Shown here piece after piece: positions 36,905 through 47,227 of a DNA stretch of 64,000 nt. The stretch comes from Fasciolopsis buskii (taxonomy: Eukaryota; Platyhelminthes; Trematoda; Plagiorchiida; Fasciolidae). Location: positions 182,258 through 246,257 of the forward strand of contig LUCM01008502.1 in NCBI GenBank assembly GCA_008360955.1. Direction: 5' to 3'. Under the pieces are notes generated by a model that did not search any database, was not told the DNA's origin, and saw only the letters and a list, made by a program, of their open reading frames with translations. Within the stretch, counting starts at the first letter, position 1. Each line of letters opens with the position of its first letter. The position numbers and the translations under genes were made by a program.

Positions 36905-37833
36905 GCCACAGCGCAGCGCAGATCAGACGTCCCTGGAGAGTAGTAACAACAGCGGTCAATCGAACGTCCAGGGTTCGCTCAGTGGCAAGCGCAAGATTTG
37001 GCATCCACCACTGCCAGTTTCGTTTTTATGTTCCAGTTTGGTCTTATGACGAATTCTCCAATCCGTTAGGATGAGAATGGCATGGAGATACCCTCTCACC
37101 CTCGAAGCCAGAGAGCACCCATTTTGCTTCCGATATTTTCATAACATCGTACTACGCATACTTCCATCGCCGGAAAAGCCTCTCTCCAAAAAGCCGTTCC
37201 CTGGCTTCCCTTGTGACCGCGGAACAGGGATAGCCCATTTGACATCCGACGTAACTAGAGGAAAAGGTCGGTTAATTTTCTTACTGAATATATCACTAAA
37301 AGGACAACTGCATTGCGCACCCTTTAGCCTCACATGTGTCCCTGAAAGCAGGTGGCCTGTTCCCGCGTTAATTGGTAATGCTGAGATGACATCCCTGCCC
37401 AGAAAATCCAACCTGGAGGATCCATCCACTTTCACGTCATCCGCGAGGAAGATGGTAAGGGTCTATAGCATAGTGCCCAGTCCATTACGAACAGCAAAAG
37501 CAATAGTGGCCCGAATGCCAAGCCCTGGGATACTATAATAGCGACCGACTATGGGTTCGACCTAGCCCCTCCGGCTCAGATGTAGAAGTCGTACCATTTA
37601 AAAATTCACCCACCCACTTCAGTAACCGACCAAAGGCTCGCAATTTCAGCAAGGGACAATGGTTTATTGAATCAAATGTTTTTATAAAGCAGAGGTAATA
37701 TACTTCCATCGACACGCCTTCATTTAGCCTGCGAGCTACTTTGTCTAAGAAGCGCAAGAGGATTGTAAGACGGGACCTTTGTTTTTGCTGAGCGGGGCAA
37801 AGCATGAAGTGCTGTGTCAGGTGTAGGCGCGCA
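36905..37833 (-). mobile_element. Reverse transcriptase fragment, left copy of an inverted pair
   Basis: A minus-strand frame at 37533-37805 reads RFLDKVARRLNEG, then CFIKTFDSINHCPLLKLRAF and GEFLNGTTS. This is the first palm block and following helix of CR1-like reverse transcriptases. Another frame (37139-37435) continues from the region after the FADD box. The segment is nearly identical, in inverse orientation, to 44321-45255; both share an identical 155-codon antisense frame (37071-37538 and 44619-45086). Only a stretch just after the FDSINH block differs clearly between the copies. Confidence 0.7.
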
Positions 37834-38640
37834 CGTTGCCGGGTAATGGATTCTATCAGACTGTCGAGCTCACCGTTCTGTGATTCCCTACTTCCGACTG
37901 CGAGCCATCATAGTGCATAGCCACTACCGCTACCGTTTTACAGTCCTGGGACAGAAATATCTACTGCAGAGTTGTGGTGTACAAGTTACAAATGGGCCAT
38001 GCCGACAGATTGGTGAGAGGCTTTATAATGCCCTGGTGGATCTCACCTGGGCCAGCCGATTTACTAACGTTTGTACTTTTTAGGTGCAGACGAACCGCAT
38101 TTTCAGTTATTCACAAGTCGTCTATACTTGGTGGCTGGAGTGGGATGCGTAACTCTCCGTGAGAGCTCACATTCACCCGAAGTACACTGCTAAAGTATTC
38201 ACTTGGGAATTCTGCCTTGAAGACCCCATCCTTTGCAATAGAACTTCCGTTCGTTGTTAGTGGGCCGACTCCTTTTATCAGTGATTCCTTTGGTTTCATT
38301 TAAGGACAATATTTTTAGACACCATCTTAGCGCACTTGTAACTGCCCTTGGCGTGTGCACAAACGATTCAGCCTCATTTCTATGCCTAGCATACCAGGCC
38401 ACTGATTGACTGCTTCCTTGAGTTTTATGCGGAGCAAGCTCCATTCCCCACGTTTCATAGCCATGTGTGTTTCCGTCTTTTACCATACTGCACTGTCGTC
38501 TTTTCACTTTCTCTTTAGCGGGCGAAATCGTCCTGGAATAGCAGGAGGGGCATATTCATTAACCGATGTTGGACTTATTAGCTCTCCGTCATGAAGTTCC
38601 CGACACACTTCCCTAGATCTCCCTGTCTCCATGCCCTCTT
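37834..38640 (-). pseudogene. Pre-RT linker region of a CR1-like element
   Basis: The minus-strand frame contains IKGVGPLTTNGSSIAKDGVF, then SEYFSSVLRVN and LQPPSIDDL. This corresponds to the linker between endonuclease and reverse transcriptase ('GPL---DG----D--KAE-L-EYFSSV' and 'PPI-D-'). Stops and frame changes follow. Together with 36905-37833 it makes a single 5'-truncated element of about 1.7 kb. Confidence 0.65.
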
Positions 38641-38844
38641 GGAAGCGGCCCTTGGAAGCCAAACACAAAGAGTGCATTTGACTTTCACGTGATCAATCTT
38701 GCCCAAAAGGATCATGTAGCTGCATTTGCTCTATATCCCCCTACTGCTTTGTAACGGCGAGGCCAGTCGCGATGATTTATACCAGATATATAGGTTGAAA
38801 ATTCTCATTCAGCGTACAGTAAATCAAAATTGACTGCAAGCGGC

Positions 38845-39520
38845 ATCTTACCGGTAAACGTTGTCTCGTCTGCCGAGGTGTGCAAGCGGAGCGTGCACAA
38901 AAATGTCTCCGAGCGATCAACTTGGAGTTGAACGAAATATCCCGCGTTCCGCCATGCCAACAAGGCTTTAAACACTACATCGGTTGGGAAGGACGGTAGA
39001 CCCAAAAGAGTTGTGAGTTGTACTACCGCTTTACACTGTGCTAGGTTAACCCAATAGTGAATACAGTGTTCAGGCGTATGCTCCCAATCTGGTCAAAGCC
39101 CAGGGCAAATCTCAGCACGCATTCAATCAGAGTAACCCAAGTATGCGTCATCCACTTTGCGACATAGGGCTGAAGGATCCTAGCCAACTTCTCTTAGTTG
39201 AAGACAACGTAAGGTAAACTTGACAGTAGATCCCAGCTCCCTGAAATTCCGGCTACAATGGATTAGAGTCGAGTATACAGAAAGCAAGAAATAAAACAGA
39301 ACGTCAACTCCCTGAAAAGCATCAGGAAAAAATTTCTCTCTCACCAGCAAGGAGCACCACAAGAGCAAAGCGCTAGCCATCCGAGACCTAACCTGGTGAC
39401 ATTGGCGAATGCTGGGCAAATCCAAGGTGAATGGAAATACTGGATCCAGATCCGGCCCTGCAAACCCACAGGACAAAGGATTCTTGATACCACGGTCTTC
39501 TCGCTATTTAGGACCTGTAA
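38845..39520 (-). mobile_element. Retroelement blocks Q-R, copy 2
   Basis: It matches 22771-23410 in direct orientation, with only a handful of differences across the first 480 bp by eye, starting GCATCTTACCGGTAAACG. Divergence rises after about 39320 through small indels. It carries no intact gene. The near-identity 16 kb away points to a recent duplication or conversion rather than two ancient insertions. Confidence 0.7.
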
Positions 39521-39965
39521 CAAACAAACTTCACGCTCGCGATGATGAGTTCACGGTAAGTCCTGAATTACACATGGTCGCTATCTTAAGAGATGCACTA
39601 GCTGCCAAAGAGCTAGTCTTTTTGGTTCCTGGCAATTGTCCCGCCTCCCAATGCTGGAACGTTTGTATCTTCTCCAATATAGAAGAACGTTTATTTAAGC
39701 GTTTGAATCGAAGGACCTGAGTTACTGCCGACTTATGGTTTTCGGAATCCATTGGATTTTCAACCGTCAGGCAGAGCGGGTGCGTGACGCTAGAGACTGC
39801 ATTTCCGGAAGTCCAGCAGTTACAGTTCTATATTCAGGTCTTCTCCGGCCTTCTGATGATAATGGGCCAGCTAAACTTGTTGAGACTGAGGGACATCAGT
39901 CACCAATAACAACTTAAAGATACTTTTGAAATTAGCGGTGATTTCGTAGGACATTTGGGTTCTTT
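39521..39965 (-). mobile_element. Retroelement block P, copy 2 (inverted)
   Basis: It matches the reverse complement of 22341-22770 with many small indels; recognisable stretches include GATTTTCAACCGTCAGGCAG and TATATTCAGGTCTTCTCC. Here P lies 3' of Q-R in inverse orientation, unlike the order at 22.3 kb, so the blocks have been shuffled. Confidence 0.6.
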
Positions 39966-40316
39966 ATCTGCGTTGAAAAACGAGCCAGTTGTAACTGGGT
40001 TAGTGATGCAGCCGTATTTTGGGGCGGCATTGCCATGCTTCGAACTTATTAGATAATTTTTAAAGTACAAGCCTCCCAATTTTTCACGACGGGCTCAGAC
40101 ATCGGCAATATCGACTTGGATCCAATTGCCGGAATTCCGTCAGTCGCGTAGAGCACAATATATTCCGCACCACAGGCCGCGCACCGTATTTAGGCTGCTC
40201 AAGAGGATCAGCCGACAAGCAACGAGCGCCCTTCGTTGCACAATTGTCATCTATCACATTCTCTTTACAAATGCCCCACACTGCGCTCGCCTCTCCGCGA
40301 GCTAGATCAACGCAAA
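39966..40316. promoter_or_regulatory. Possible 5' flank of the secreted-protein gene
   Basis: This is the 350 bp between retroelement debris and the first coding exon. It becomes GC- and CpG-richer toward the ATG and has a CAATATATT element near 40152. No transcription start can be fixed, so a promoter here is only inferred from position. Confidence 0.25.
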
Positions 40317-40398
40317 ATGATTCACTACGGCCCTCTCGTATTCGTTTTCGCCTCTTTGTTCGCGCTGGTCGCTCCGCTGCACATGGCCGATACTAGAG
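40317..40398 (+). CDS. Exon 1 of a predicted secreted protein: signal peptide
   Basis: The ATG starts MIHYGPLVFVFASLFALVAP, a textbook signal peptide with a polar start and a hydrophobic core, followed by a likely cleavage region LHMADTR. The frame ends at AGAG|gttaga (40398/40399) after 27 codons plus one base, so the intron is phase 1, the commonest phase directly after a signal peptide. It is too short to stand out in an ORF scan. It would target the product to the secretory pathway. Exons at 41318, 41915 and 42999 continue in compatible phases. Family not recognised. Confidence 0.5.
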
Positions 40399-41317
40399 GT
40401 TAGAGTAATGGCTGATGTTGGTTGCTAATTGTTCCCTTGTACACAACGGATCCATTTTCGGGACCTTTATGTTACGTGATGTTCGAGGTCAAAGACCCGC
40501 GCCTGCGCGATAAACTTAAGGTCCATATGTTTTCGCAAAATTGTGCCCCACGTCCAGAGTGCTGTTCATTGCGTGTCTTTGCACTTGGTGCGTTTTGATG
40601 GTAAAATTCAAATAGACTGTGCCGAAAAGTCCGGGCGACGGGGACGTGGGAAGTAATCGGATAGAACAATGGTAAATTTGCCGACCCCAGGCGAGATCTG
40701 TTTGGTTAATCAATCGCCGGATTAGCTTGGCCACCTAATTCGTTTTTGTATTTGATCTACGTTGGTTGACATCCGGTCCACTCCGACATCGGCAGGTGGC
40801 AGGACAATTGCGATCGATTAATAGGCCTTTTTGGTTTCGGAATGATCATTCTGTTAACAACAAGCATGATAATGAACACACCCTTAACCCAAATGTACCC
40901 TCAAGGCCTTCCTGAGTCGATTTCGGATAGTTGCTTCGAACGTTACAACCATATTTTATGAGATGACGAATAGCAACGCTAATTGGAGAGTAGAGGACAT
41001 TGGCAAAAGTACTAGCGGAGGACGTAAGCATAAGTGTTACGAGGGTGTGGAGGAAGTCTCGCCGTGTATTGCCTTTCGCCTTGGAAGGGCTGCGGTCAGC
41101 CTGTCGACGCAGGAGTGACGGTTTTAGTTTAGCCGAGCATTCCACGTTGGAAGTATAAGTAAACAGCGTTGATGTTTCCGTTCAGAGTAGTGCTATGGTA
41201 TTCATCAAGGTAACCCGGGACAACGTGCGTGAGGCAACTGTGATGATTTTACTTACGGACAAGCTGCCCAAATCGAGTGGCGTCCGAAGAGGCTTTTGTG
41301 CCTCATGTGTGTAAAAG

Positions 41318-41473
41318 GTGGTTTATCTGTGCACACCGGTGGATTCAGGTTGAACGTCGAAAGCGACGAAATCGATTACAGTTGGATCACGTGGACTCTG
41401 TCGCTGCTTGCCCCCAGATTAAGAATATTAGACAGTGATACCATTCGAGTTCGCTTTGATTTGTGCAGCCCAG
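41318..41473 (+). CDS. Exon 2 of the predicted secreted protein
   Basis: The acceptor is GTGTGTAAAAG|GT and the donor CCCAG|gtagtc. The exon is 156 bases long, begins in phase 1 and ends in phase 1, and so is symmetric and skippable. It encodes strand-rich sequence (GGFRLNVESDEIDYSWITW, then ILDSDTIRVRFDLCSP) with a single cysteine near the end. The acceptor has a poor pyrimidine tract. The phase matches exon 1 exactly, and the junction codon is glycine. No transposon motif is present. Confidence 0.45.
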
Positions 41474-41914
41474 GTAGTCTACACCATTACGGGTGCGATC
41501 GCTAACGTATTCACGCGACTGAGAGTCAACAACCATGGAAACGCTGCAGGGGCAAATGGTCGCTAAATCACAATTATCGCGGTAGATTGGATCGAGAACA
41601 AATGTTGACCTGTCGGGAATAAATCCAGGTTGGGCTAAGAGACGTCTATACCGTGTTTGTAAAAGAGAACTGACACTTATTTCTGTTTAAGCTGCAGTCC
41701 GCTTGCTGAATTGTCTCGGGAGAGATTTGGAAGGAGCCCAAGTACGTACTTTTTGTTATTCGTGTCCGCATTTATCCTCACCGAACGAAGGCTCTAATAA
41801 TAGAACATCCAAACAACATGTTCCTGGAACGATTTATCCCTGATTCCCGCGGTGTTTGCACAGATATCACACATTTTCTACACTATCTATGTATTGCCAA
41901 AAGAGCCTCTTCAG

Positions 41915-41946
41915 CCGGCTTCGTCGGATTGCGAGTGGGTCCTAAG
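41915..41946 (+). CDS. Exon 3, 32-base micro-exon
   Basis: The acceptor is AAAGAGCCTCTTCAG|CC and the donor CCTAAG|gtaaga, which is the best donor in the gene. The exon takes phase 1 in and gives phase 0 out, and encodes GFVGLRVGPK after the junction alanine. The surrounding frame is open over a longer stretch (41818-42030), so a longer exon with another acceptor is possible. Very small exons are common in flatworm secreted-protein genes, but this one is supported only by its splice signals and phase fit. Confidence 0.35.
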
Positions 41947-42998
41947 GTAAGAGATCATCTCAGTCCCTCCACCCAGCGTATGCTTCCGGCGTTACCTCTG
42001 ATGAATACACAATATGCACCTACTCTGTGACCGAAACATCATCGCTGTTTTACTTATACGTACTGTCCATGGAGAATGCCCTCAAACAAACCGTGCACAT
42101 TCCGCCACTGCGCGACAGGTGACCGCAGCCATCAAGTGGCGAAATGGGCATATGACACGGCGGAACTCCTCCACACCCCCTCGTAGACACTATGCCAATT
42201 GACCGTCTCCGCTATGCGTCATTTTTCGGCCCATTCCTCTACCTTCCCATTGCTTGCTATTCAATCATAGAACATGACTTTGTACGTTCGAAGGCACACT
42301 ATCCGAAATCGAACTTCGGAGTGCTGTAGGACATTTTGGTCTAAGGTGTTGTTCATTTTATGATGCTGATGGTTAACAGGTGTAATTCCGAAACAAAAAG
42401 TGACCTCATTAACCGGTCATCTGCGTTCGGTCTGGACTCGGATCAACCAACCTAGGATCAAATACAAAAGAATTAGGGTGCTAAAGGCATCGGCCCGTGA
42501 TTGATAACCAACAGATTGCTCGCTGGCGTGTCGCAAATTTACCATTTTCTTCTATCATTTACTCCAGCGAATGTTCCGCCGTTCTTGCCTCGGTTACGTC
42601 TTTCGGCCACAGTCTGATTTGAATCTTTACCATCCAGAAGCTGATGCATCATTAGTGCAAAGATCCAACGGGCAATGATAAACCACTGTCTGGACGTGGG
42701 TGACAATTGCGAAAAATTGATGGACTTATTTTATCCAGGCACGCGGGTTCTTTGACCTGACATTACTTTAACATGGAAATACCCTGGAAAAATGCAGTTC
42801 CGTGTTGTGTACAGTTAAGCAATGCATTCCACACAAGCCACTAACGCTGCCTGCTTAGTACTCGGCCAATTGCGAGCCCGCGGCGACAGGCACTAACAAA
42901 GTCCAAACATTTATGAAGGCCGTTAGGTGGGAATGGCATTTTGGCGTTGTTGATCTATCTCACTGTAGATCATTGTGCACCATGCCATTTTAAGGCAG

Positions 42999-43181
42999 AA
43001 GGTTGATGCAGATGCAATTTGCAACGGTATCCTCGTTGGCTTTGTCTGCGTACCCTGGGATGCAGCCAATACGGTGCGCATTGGTGGTGTGTATAATTTC
43101 TCTAGTGCGACTGACGGAATTCCGGGCATTGATCTCAAGGTCGAATATTGCCGATTACTGAGCCCAGAATTGATGGCCTTT
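42999..43181 (+). CDS. Exon 4 of the predicted secreted protein
   Basis: The acceptor is CATTTTAAGGCAG|AAG and the donor GCCTTT|gtacgt. The 183 bases make exactly 61 codons, phase 0 in and out, which fits the exon 3 donor. The peptide reads KVDADAICNGILVGFVCVPW, then NTVRIGGVYNFSSATDGIPG, then LKVEYCRLL. Across exons 2-4 the cysteines are spaced C-x20-C-x8-C-x33-C, compatible with disulfides in a secreted beta-rich domain. The assembled product is 151 residues to this point and still open, so further exons must lie downstream, beyond or between the retroelement insertions. Confidence 0.5.
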
Positions 43182-43289
43182 GTACGTTTTAAATTAATTT
43201 ATCTAATTAAGTTTTAGAAGCAGGCATCCGCCCCAAAAGAGGCTGCATCAGCTGTAACCCAGGTACAACTGGCGGCGTTTGTTTCAACA

Positions 43290-43715
43290 GCAGGATCAGA
43301 AGAACCCAAGATGTCTACGAAATTCACGCTAATTTCAAAAGTATCTATCTCAATGCTTGGTGACTGGATGTCTCAGTCTCACAAGGTTGTTAGCCTGCCC
43401 ATTTATCATCAGAACGGCCGGCGAGAACCTGATATAGACTGTAACCTGCTGAACTTCCGTGGAATCAGTCTCTGGGGGACGTTACGCACCCGCCTGCCTG
43501 ACGTTGAGAAATTCCTGGATTCCAGAACATGAAGTCGGCGTCATCATCGGTCTTCGCTTTCCTGCCTAAATCAATTCTCTATATTGGAAGTTAGATAGCA
43601 AAAGTTCCAGCCATTGGGCAGCGACCAATTGCAGGAACCAACAGACTCGCTTCTTTGGCAGCTAGTGCCTTCTTCTTTACTAAGCGGACCTTGTGGTAAA
43701 TTCGGAGTACCGCGA
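43290..43715 (+). mobile_element. Retroelement block P, copy 3
   Basis: It is in direct orientation relative to 22341-22770. The frame 43311-43532 reads VVSLPIYHQNGRREPDIDCN and then LLNFRGISLW, resembling the 'V-PI-K-G-R--C-NYRGISL' block before the reverse-transcriptase palm. It begins only about 110 bp after the donor of the predicted exon 4, so it sits in the following intron or ends the gene. Confidence 0.55.
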
Positions 43716-43734
43716 CTCATCATCGCTGGCCGAG

Positions 43735-44320
43735 TGAATTTTGTTGGAGCAAGTAATCTTGCAAGGAGCTAGCCACCCGATACAGGATAGTGCTTTATCG
43801 GGCTGGTAGTGGTTGTTCCCTCTCCAACCAGTTGCCCTAGAGACGCGACTTTATTGGGTGAAAACCTGGAAGTCTTCAGTTGATGCGGTTCAGCAGAACG
43901 GGTTTACGCTGCTTTTCGTTCGCTGTGTTGCTACGATTCAGTTCCTGGGTTTAGTAGTTTGTATACTAATCACTACCTAGAAGGCATCCGAAGTAGGAAA
44001 CTGGTTTCAAAGTCTCCAGCCAAGTTGGGAAAAGCTGTTGGAGAATCGGCAATTGAAGGAAACCAAGTACCGACTACAGCCAGTAGACGCAGGTTAACGT
44101 CCTTAATAGTGAAAGACCGGTTATCAGAGAATCTTGTCCTGTGTTTGCAGGGCCGGATCTCATGCGTATTTCCAGTGTCACCTTGATTTGCGCAGCACTC
44201 GCAATGTACCATGTTATTCGATGGCTATCCCTTGCCCTGGTGCCTCTCTGTGAGAAGAATTTTTTTCCTGATGCTTTTCAGGGATTTGACGTTCTGTTTT
44301 ATTTCTTGCTTTCTGTATAC
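43735..44320 (+). mobile_element. Retroelement block S-R, inverted copy
   Basis: It equals the reverse complement of about 23200-23830 with scattered indels; shared landmarks include AAACGGGTTTACGCTGC-like and TTAGTAGTTTGTATACTAATC segments. Near its start it reads FVGAS, a remnant of the region just after the FADD box. It runs directly into the inverted reverse-transcriptase copy at 44321. Confidence 0.6.
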
Positions 44321-45255
44321 GCGCCTACACCTGACACAGCACTTCATGCTTTGCCCCGCTCAGCAAAAACAAAGGTCCCGTCTTACAATCCTCTTGCGCT
44401 TCTTAGACAAAGTAGCTCGCAGGCTAAATGAAGGTGTCGATGAAGTATATTACCTCTGCTTTATAAAACATTTGATTCAATAACATTGTTCCTTGCCTGG
44501 AATTGCGAGGCCGTTGCGTTGCGGTTATGTGTGCCCGTGGATAGACCGTGAATTTTTAAATGGTACGACTTCTACATCTGAGCCGGAGGGGCTAGGTCGA
44601 ACCCATAGTCGGTCGCTATTATAGTATCCCAGGGCTTGGCATTCGGGCCACTATTGCTTTTGCTGTTCGTAATGGACTGGGCACTATGCTATAGACCCTT
44701 ACCATCTTCCTCGCGGATGACGTGAAAGTGGATGGATCCTCCAGGTTGGATTTTCTGGGCAGGGATGTCATCTCAGCATTACCAATTAACGCGGGAACAG
44801 GCCACCTGCTTTCAGGGACACATGTGAGGCTAAAGGGTGCGCAATGCAGTTGTCCTTTTAGTGATATATTCAGTAAGAAAATTAACCGACCTTTTCCTCT
44901 AGTTACGTCGGATGTCAAATGGGCTATCCCTGTTCCGCGGTCACAAGGGAAGCCAGGGAACGGCTTTTTGGAGAGAGGCTTTTCCGGCGATGGAAGTATG
45001 CGTAGTACGATGTTATGAAAATATCGGAAGCAAAATGGGTGCTCTCTGGCTTCGAGGGTGAGAGGGTATCTCCATGCCATTCTCATCCTAACGGATTGGA
45101 GAATTCGTCATAAAACCAAACTGGAACATAAAAACGAAACTGGCAGTGGTGGATGCCAAATCTTGCGCTTGCCACTGAGCGAACCCTGGACGTTCGATTG
45201 ACCGCTGTTGTTACTACTCTCCAGGGACGGCTGAACGTCGCTGCACTGCTTGATG
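44321..45255 (+). mobile_element. Reverse transcriptase fragment, right copy of an inverted pair
   Basis: This is the inverse counterpart of 36905-37833. Plus-strand frames read RFLDKVARRLNEG and then a broken palm block, and further on DVISALPINAGTGHLLSG after a decayed FADDVKV box near 44715-44730. A stretch near 44480-44550 differs from the left copy, as if patched from another source. The copy is dead. The pair could fold or recombine to invert the 6.5 kb between them. Confidence 0.7.
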
Positions 45256-45755
45256 TATATTTTACCTGAAGCGGGCATATCACCGCTTTGTATCAGCGCT
45301 TCGCGTTCCATCATCTGAATCTTCTTTGAACACGCCCTCAGGAGCTAAACCCTTCGAACCCTTGTTTGCGACCTCTCCTGCGGTCCGTTAACTGTGTTGA
45401 TTGGTCTACTGCATGGCGGAAGAAAATCCTTTGAAATTTCTTTTGTGTTATAATTTATGAGACCACTGCAGTGCAATTGAATTTGATACTCTATCTTAGG
45501 CACGATTTCGCTTCCTAGAAAGCTTGTTTGTCCGCAATTACCGGACGATTCTGACACTCACTTATTTGTCACCCGCCTGAATCACGTGCTTATTTCTGCA
45601 TAGTGACATGGGCTCTAGTTTTAGAGACACTGTAATCGCACAATTTAGGTTTGTTTTCAATCGTGTATTATTTAGCTCTTAACTCCAACGCCAGGGAACT
45701 TATTATTCCATTGTGTTTTGGTTTTGGGGTTTTCCCATGGCTGCTCACTGCTCAG
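45256..45755. other. Unassigned stretch
   Basis: No recognisable element or exon was seen. It is the first apparently unique DNA after the inverted copy. Confidence 0.4.
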
Positions 45756-45900
45756 ACATGGTTTGCAATGCACGAGTTGATCACTTTGGAAAGATCGAAT
45801 TGTATAATAATACTCGTTTATTTCTCGGAAATGTCGAGAGGCATGCTTGGTTGCATGACCAAATGTTACAGGGATATTGCAGATCACACTGGACAAGCAA
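45756..45900 (+). CDS. Candidate further exon, 145 bases
   Basis: The acceptor is GGCTGCTCACTGCTCAG|AC and the donor GACAAGCAA|gtaaac, both good. Two frames are open through the whole exon: one reads MVCNARVDHFGKIELYNN then VERHAWLHDQMLQGY, the other TWFAMHELITLERSNC then SEMSRGMLGCMTKCYRDI. Joined directly to exon 4 (phase 0) the second frame would be used; with an intervening exon the first is possible. It may belong to the secreted-protein gene 2.6 kb upstream or to another gene. Confidence 0.3.
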
Positions 45901-47227
45901 GTAAACATTTGGGTACAAAATGAGAAGAAATAGCAAAACTAGCATATCAAGGGGAACACGGTGTTTATATGAACCAACGATGTGTATCTTAGGTGCAGGG
46001 TTCAACTGGACGGTGGTGACGGGCGTGGTGTCTGAAGTATTCGGATTTAACGGGTCTAGAAAATGGACATGAACGTCTAAATGTCATAACGAAAGCCTCC
46101 AAAGACCTTGAGTGCAAGGTAAAACTAGTCAAAATGGGCCAAAACAGCTGGCGGGAAGAGTATTGATGGCCTATAGGTACCATGTATTATAATGGATATG
46201 GAATAGTACGCCGGCCATCTTACCATGGATCCTGGAGCCAAAAAATAGTCTAAACCCTTTTGAAAATGCGGAGGGGCGAAGATCGCTGGCTAACCATTGT
46301 TCAAAGACGAAGAATGGAAACGTCGTCGGCATTGAGGAGTGGGGATTGACATGATACGCGTTGAATAATACATGTGAAGCTGGTAAGCCAGCGTGAAATA
46401 AAAAGGGGTTTCTTTGCTCCTTTGGTTGCGTTTGGAGGCTTAGCGGTTAGCAGTTGCTGGCGTGGTGATAGCCCCAGATGGAGAGGGGAAAATTGGGGTG
46501 ACGTTCGCGGTGGACAGTGGTGGCGGCACCTGGAACGGGGATCTACGTGTGGGTGCCTTCGTGGAGATTGGATGTCAACGTGGTGGGCATGTTAGAAACG
46601 GGCGGGTAGCTCCAACAGTAAATCTGTGGAATTACAAGGACTTGTCCGCTCAAAGAGTCAGAGGCCTTGTGGATCACATTATATGGCCTTGATATTCAGA
46701 GAGACCTGCAACGTTGGTGATTCATGCGGATTAGAATCAATGTCCACTTCATCGCGGACGTGGGGCAGGTCGCATTTATCCGTCCTGGGATAGCTGATCT
46801 AAGCCTTGGGTGAGCTTTCTTTCACGGTGTGTTGAAACGTGTGAGAATGGGGCCAAAACCTGGATGGTATAACCTTGGCGAGACACGAGTGGAAACGAAC
46901 ATAACTGGAGCAGAAAAAGGGAGAGCTGGCAGTCTGGATGTATTCCAGCTAAGGGTTACGGTGCTTGCAAATCAGAAAACGAGAAGTGGTGAATGTTCTG
47001 TAGAATGAGGTATCAGGTTATGCCGAACGTCTCGCTTGGAATGGTCTAATTGTCAGGTTAATGCATAAGTAAGGGATTAGATTGGGACATTAAATATTAG
47101 TTTGGGAGTAAGTGAGAATGTGATGTGAGTATATGTCTTTCCATATACCTTGTTACATGCGCGCTAAACGGGAGAGAAATCCAGGTGAAAATTGCGCTGG
47201 CTTGTTTCATTGACGGAGTTTTTATGT
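45901..47227 (-). other. G-rich plus strand, probable LINE 1 3' untranslated region
   Basis: No protein motif was found. The plus strand is strikingly G-rich from roughly 46,200 onward, the same strand bias seen across LINE 1 (47.2-52.1 kb), and the sense strand is correspondingly C-rich. This suggests a long 3' UTR belonging to that element, but its exact 3' end was not found. Confidence 0.35.

Noticed and set aside
37071..37538. 155-codon plus-strand frame, identical to 44619-45086 (minus)
   Set aside because: It is antisense to the reverse-transcriptase fragments. The conservation between copies reflects DNA identity of the repeat, not a second gene.
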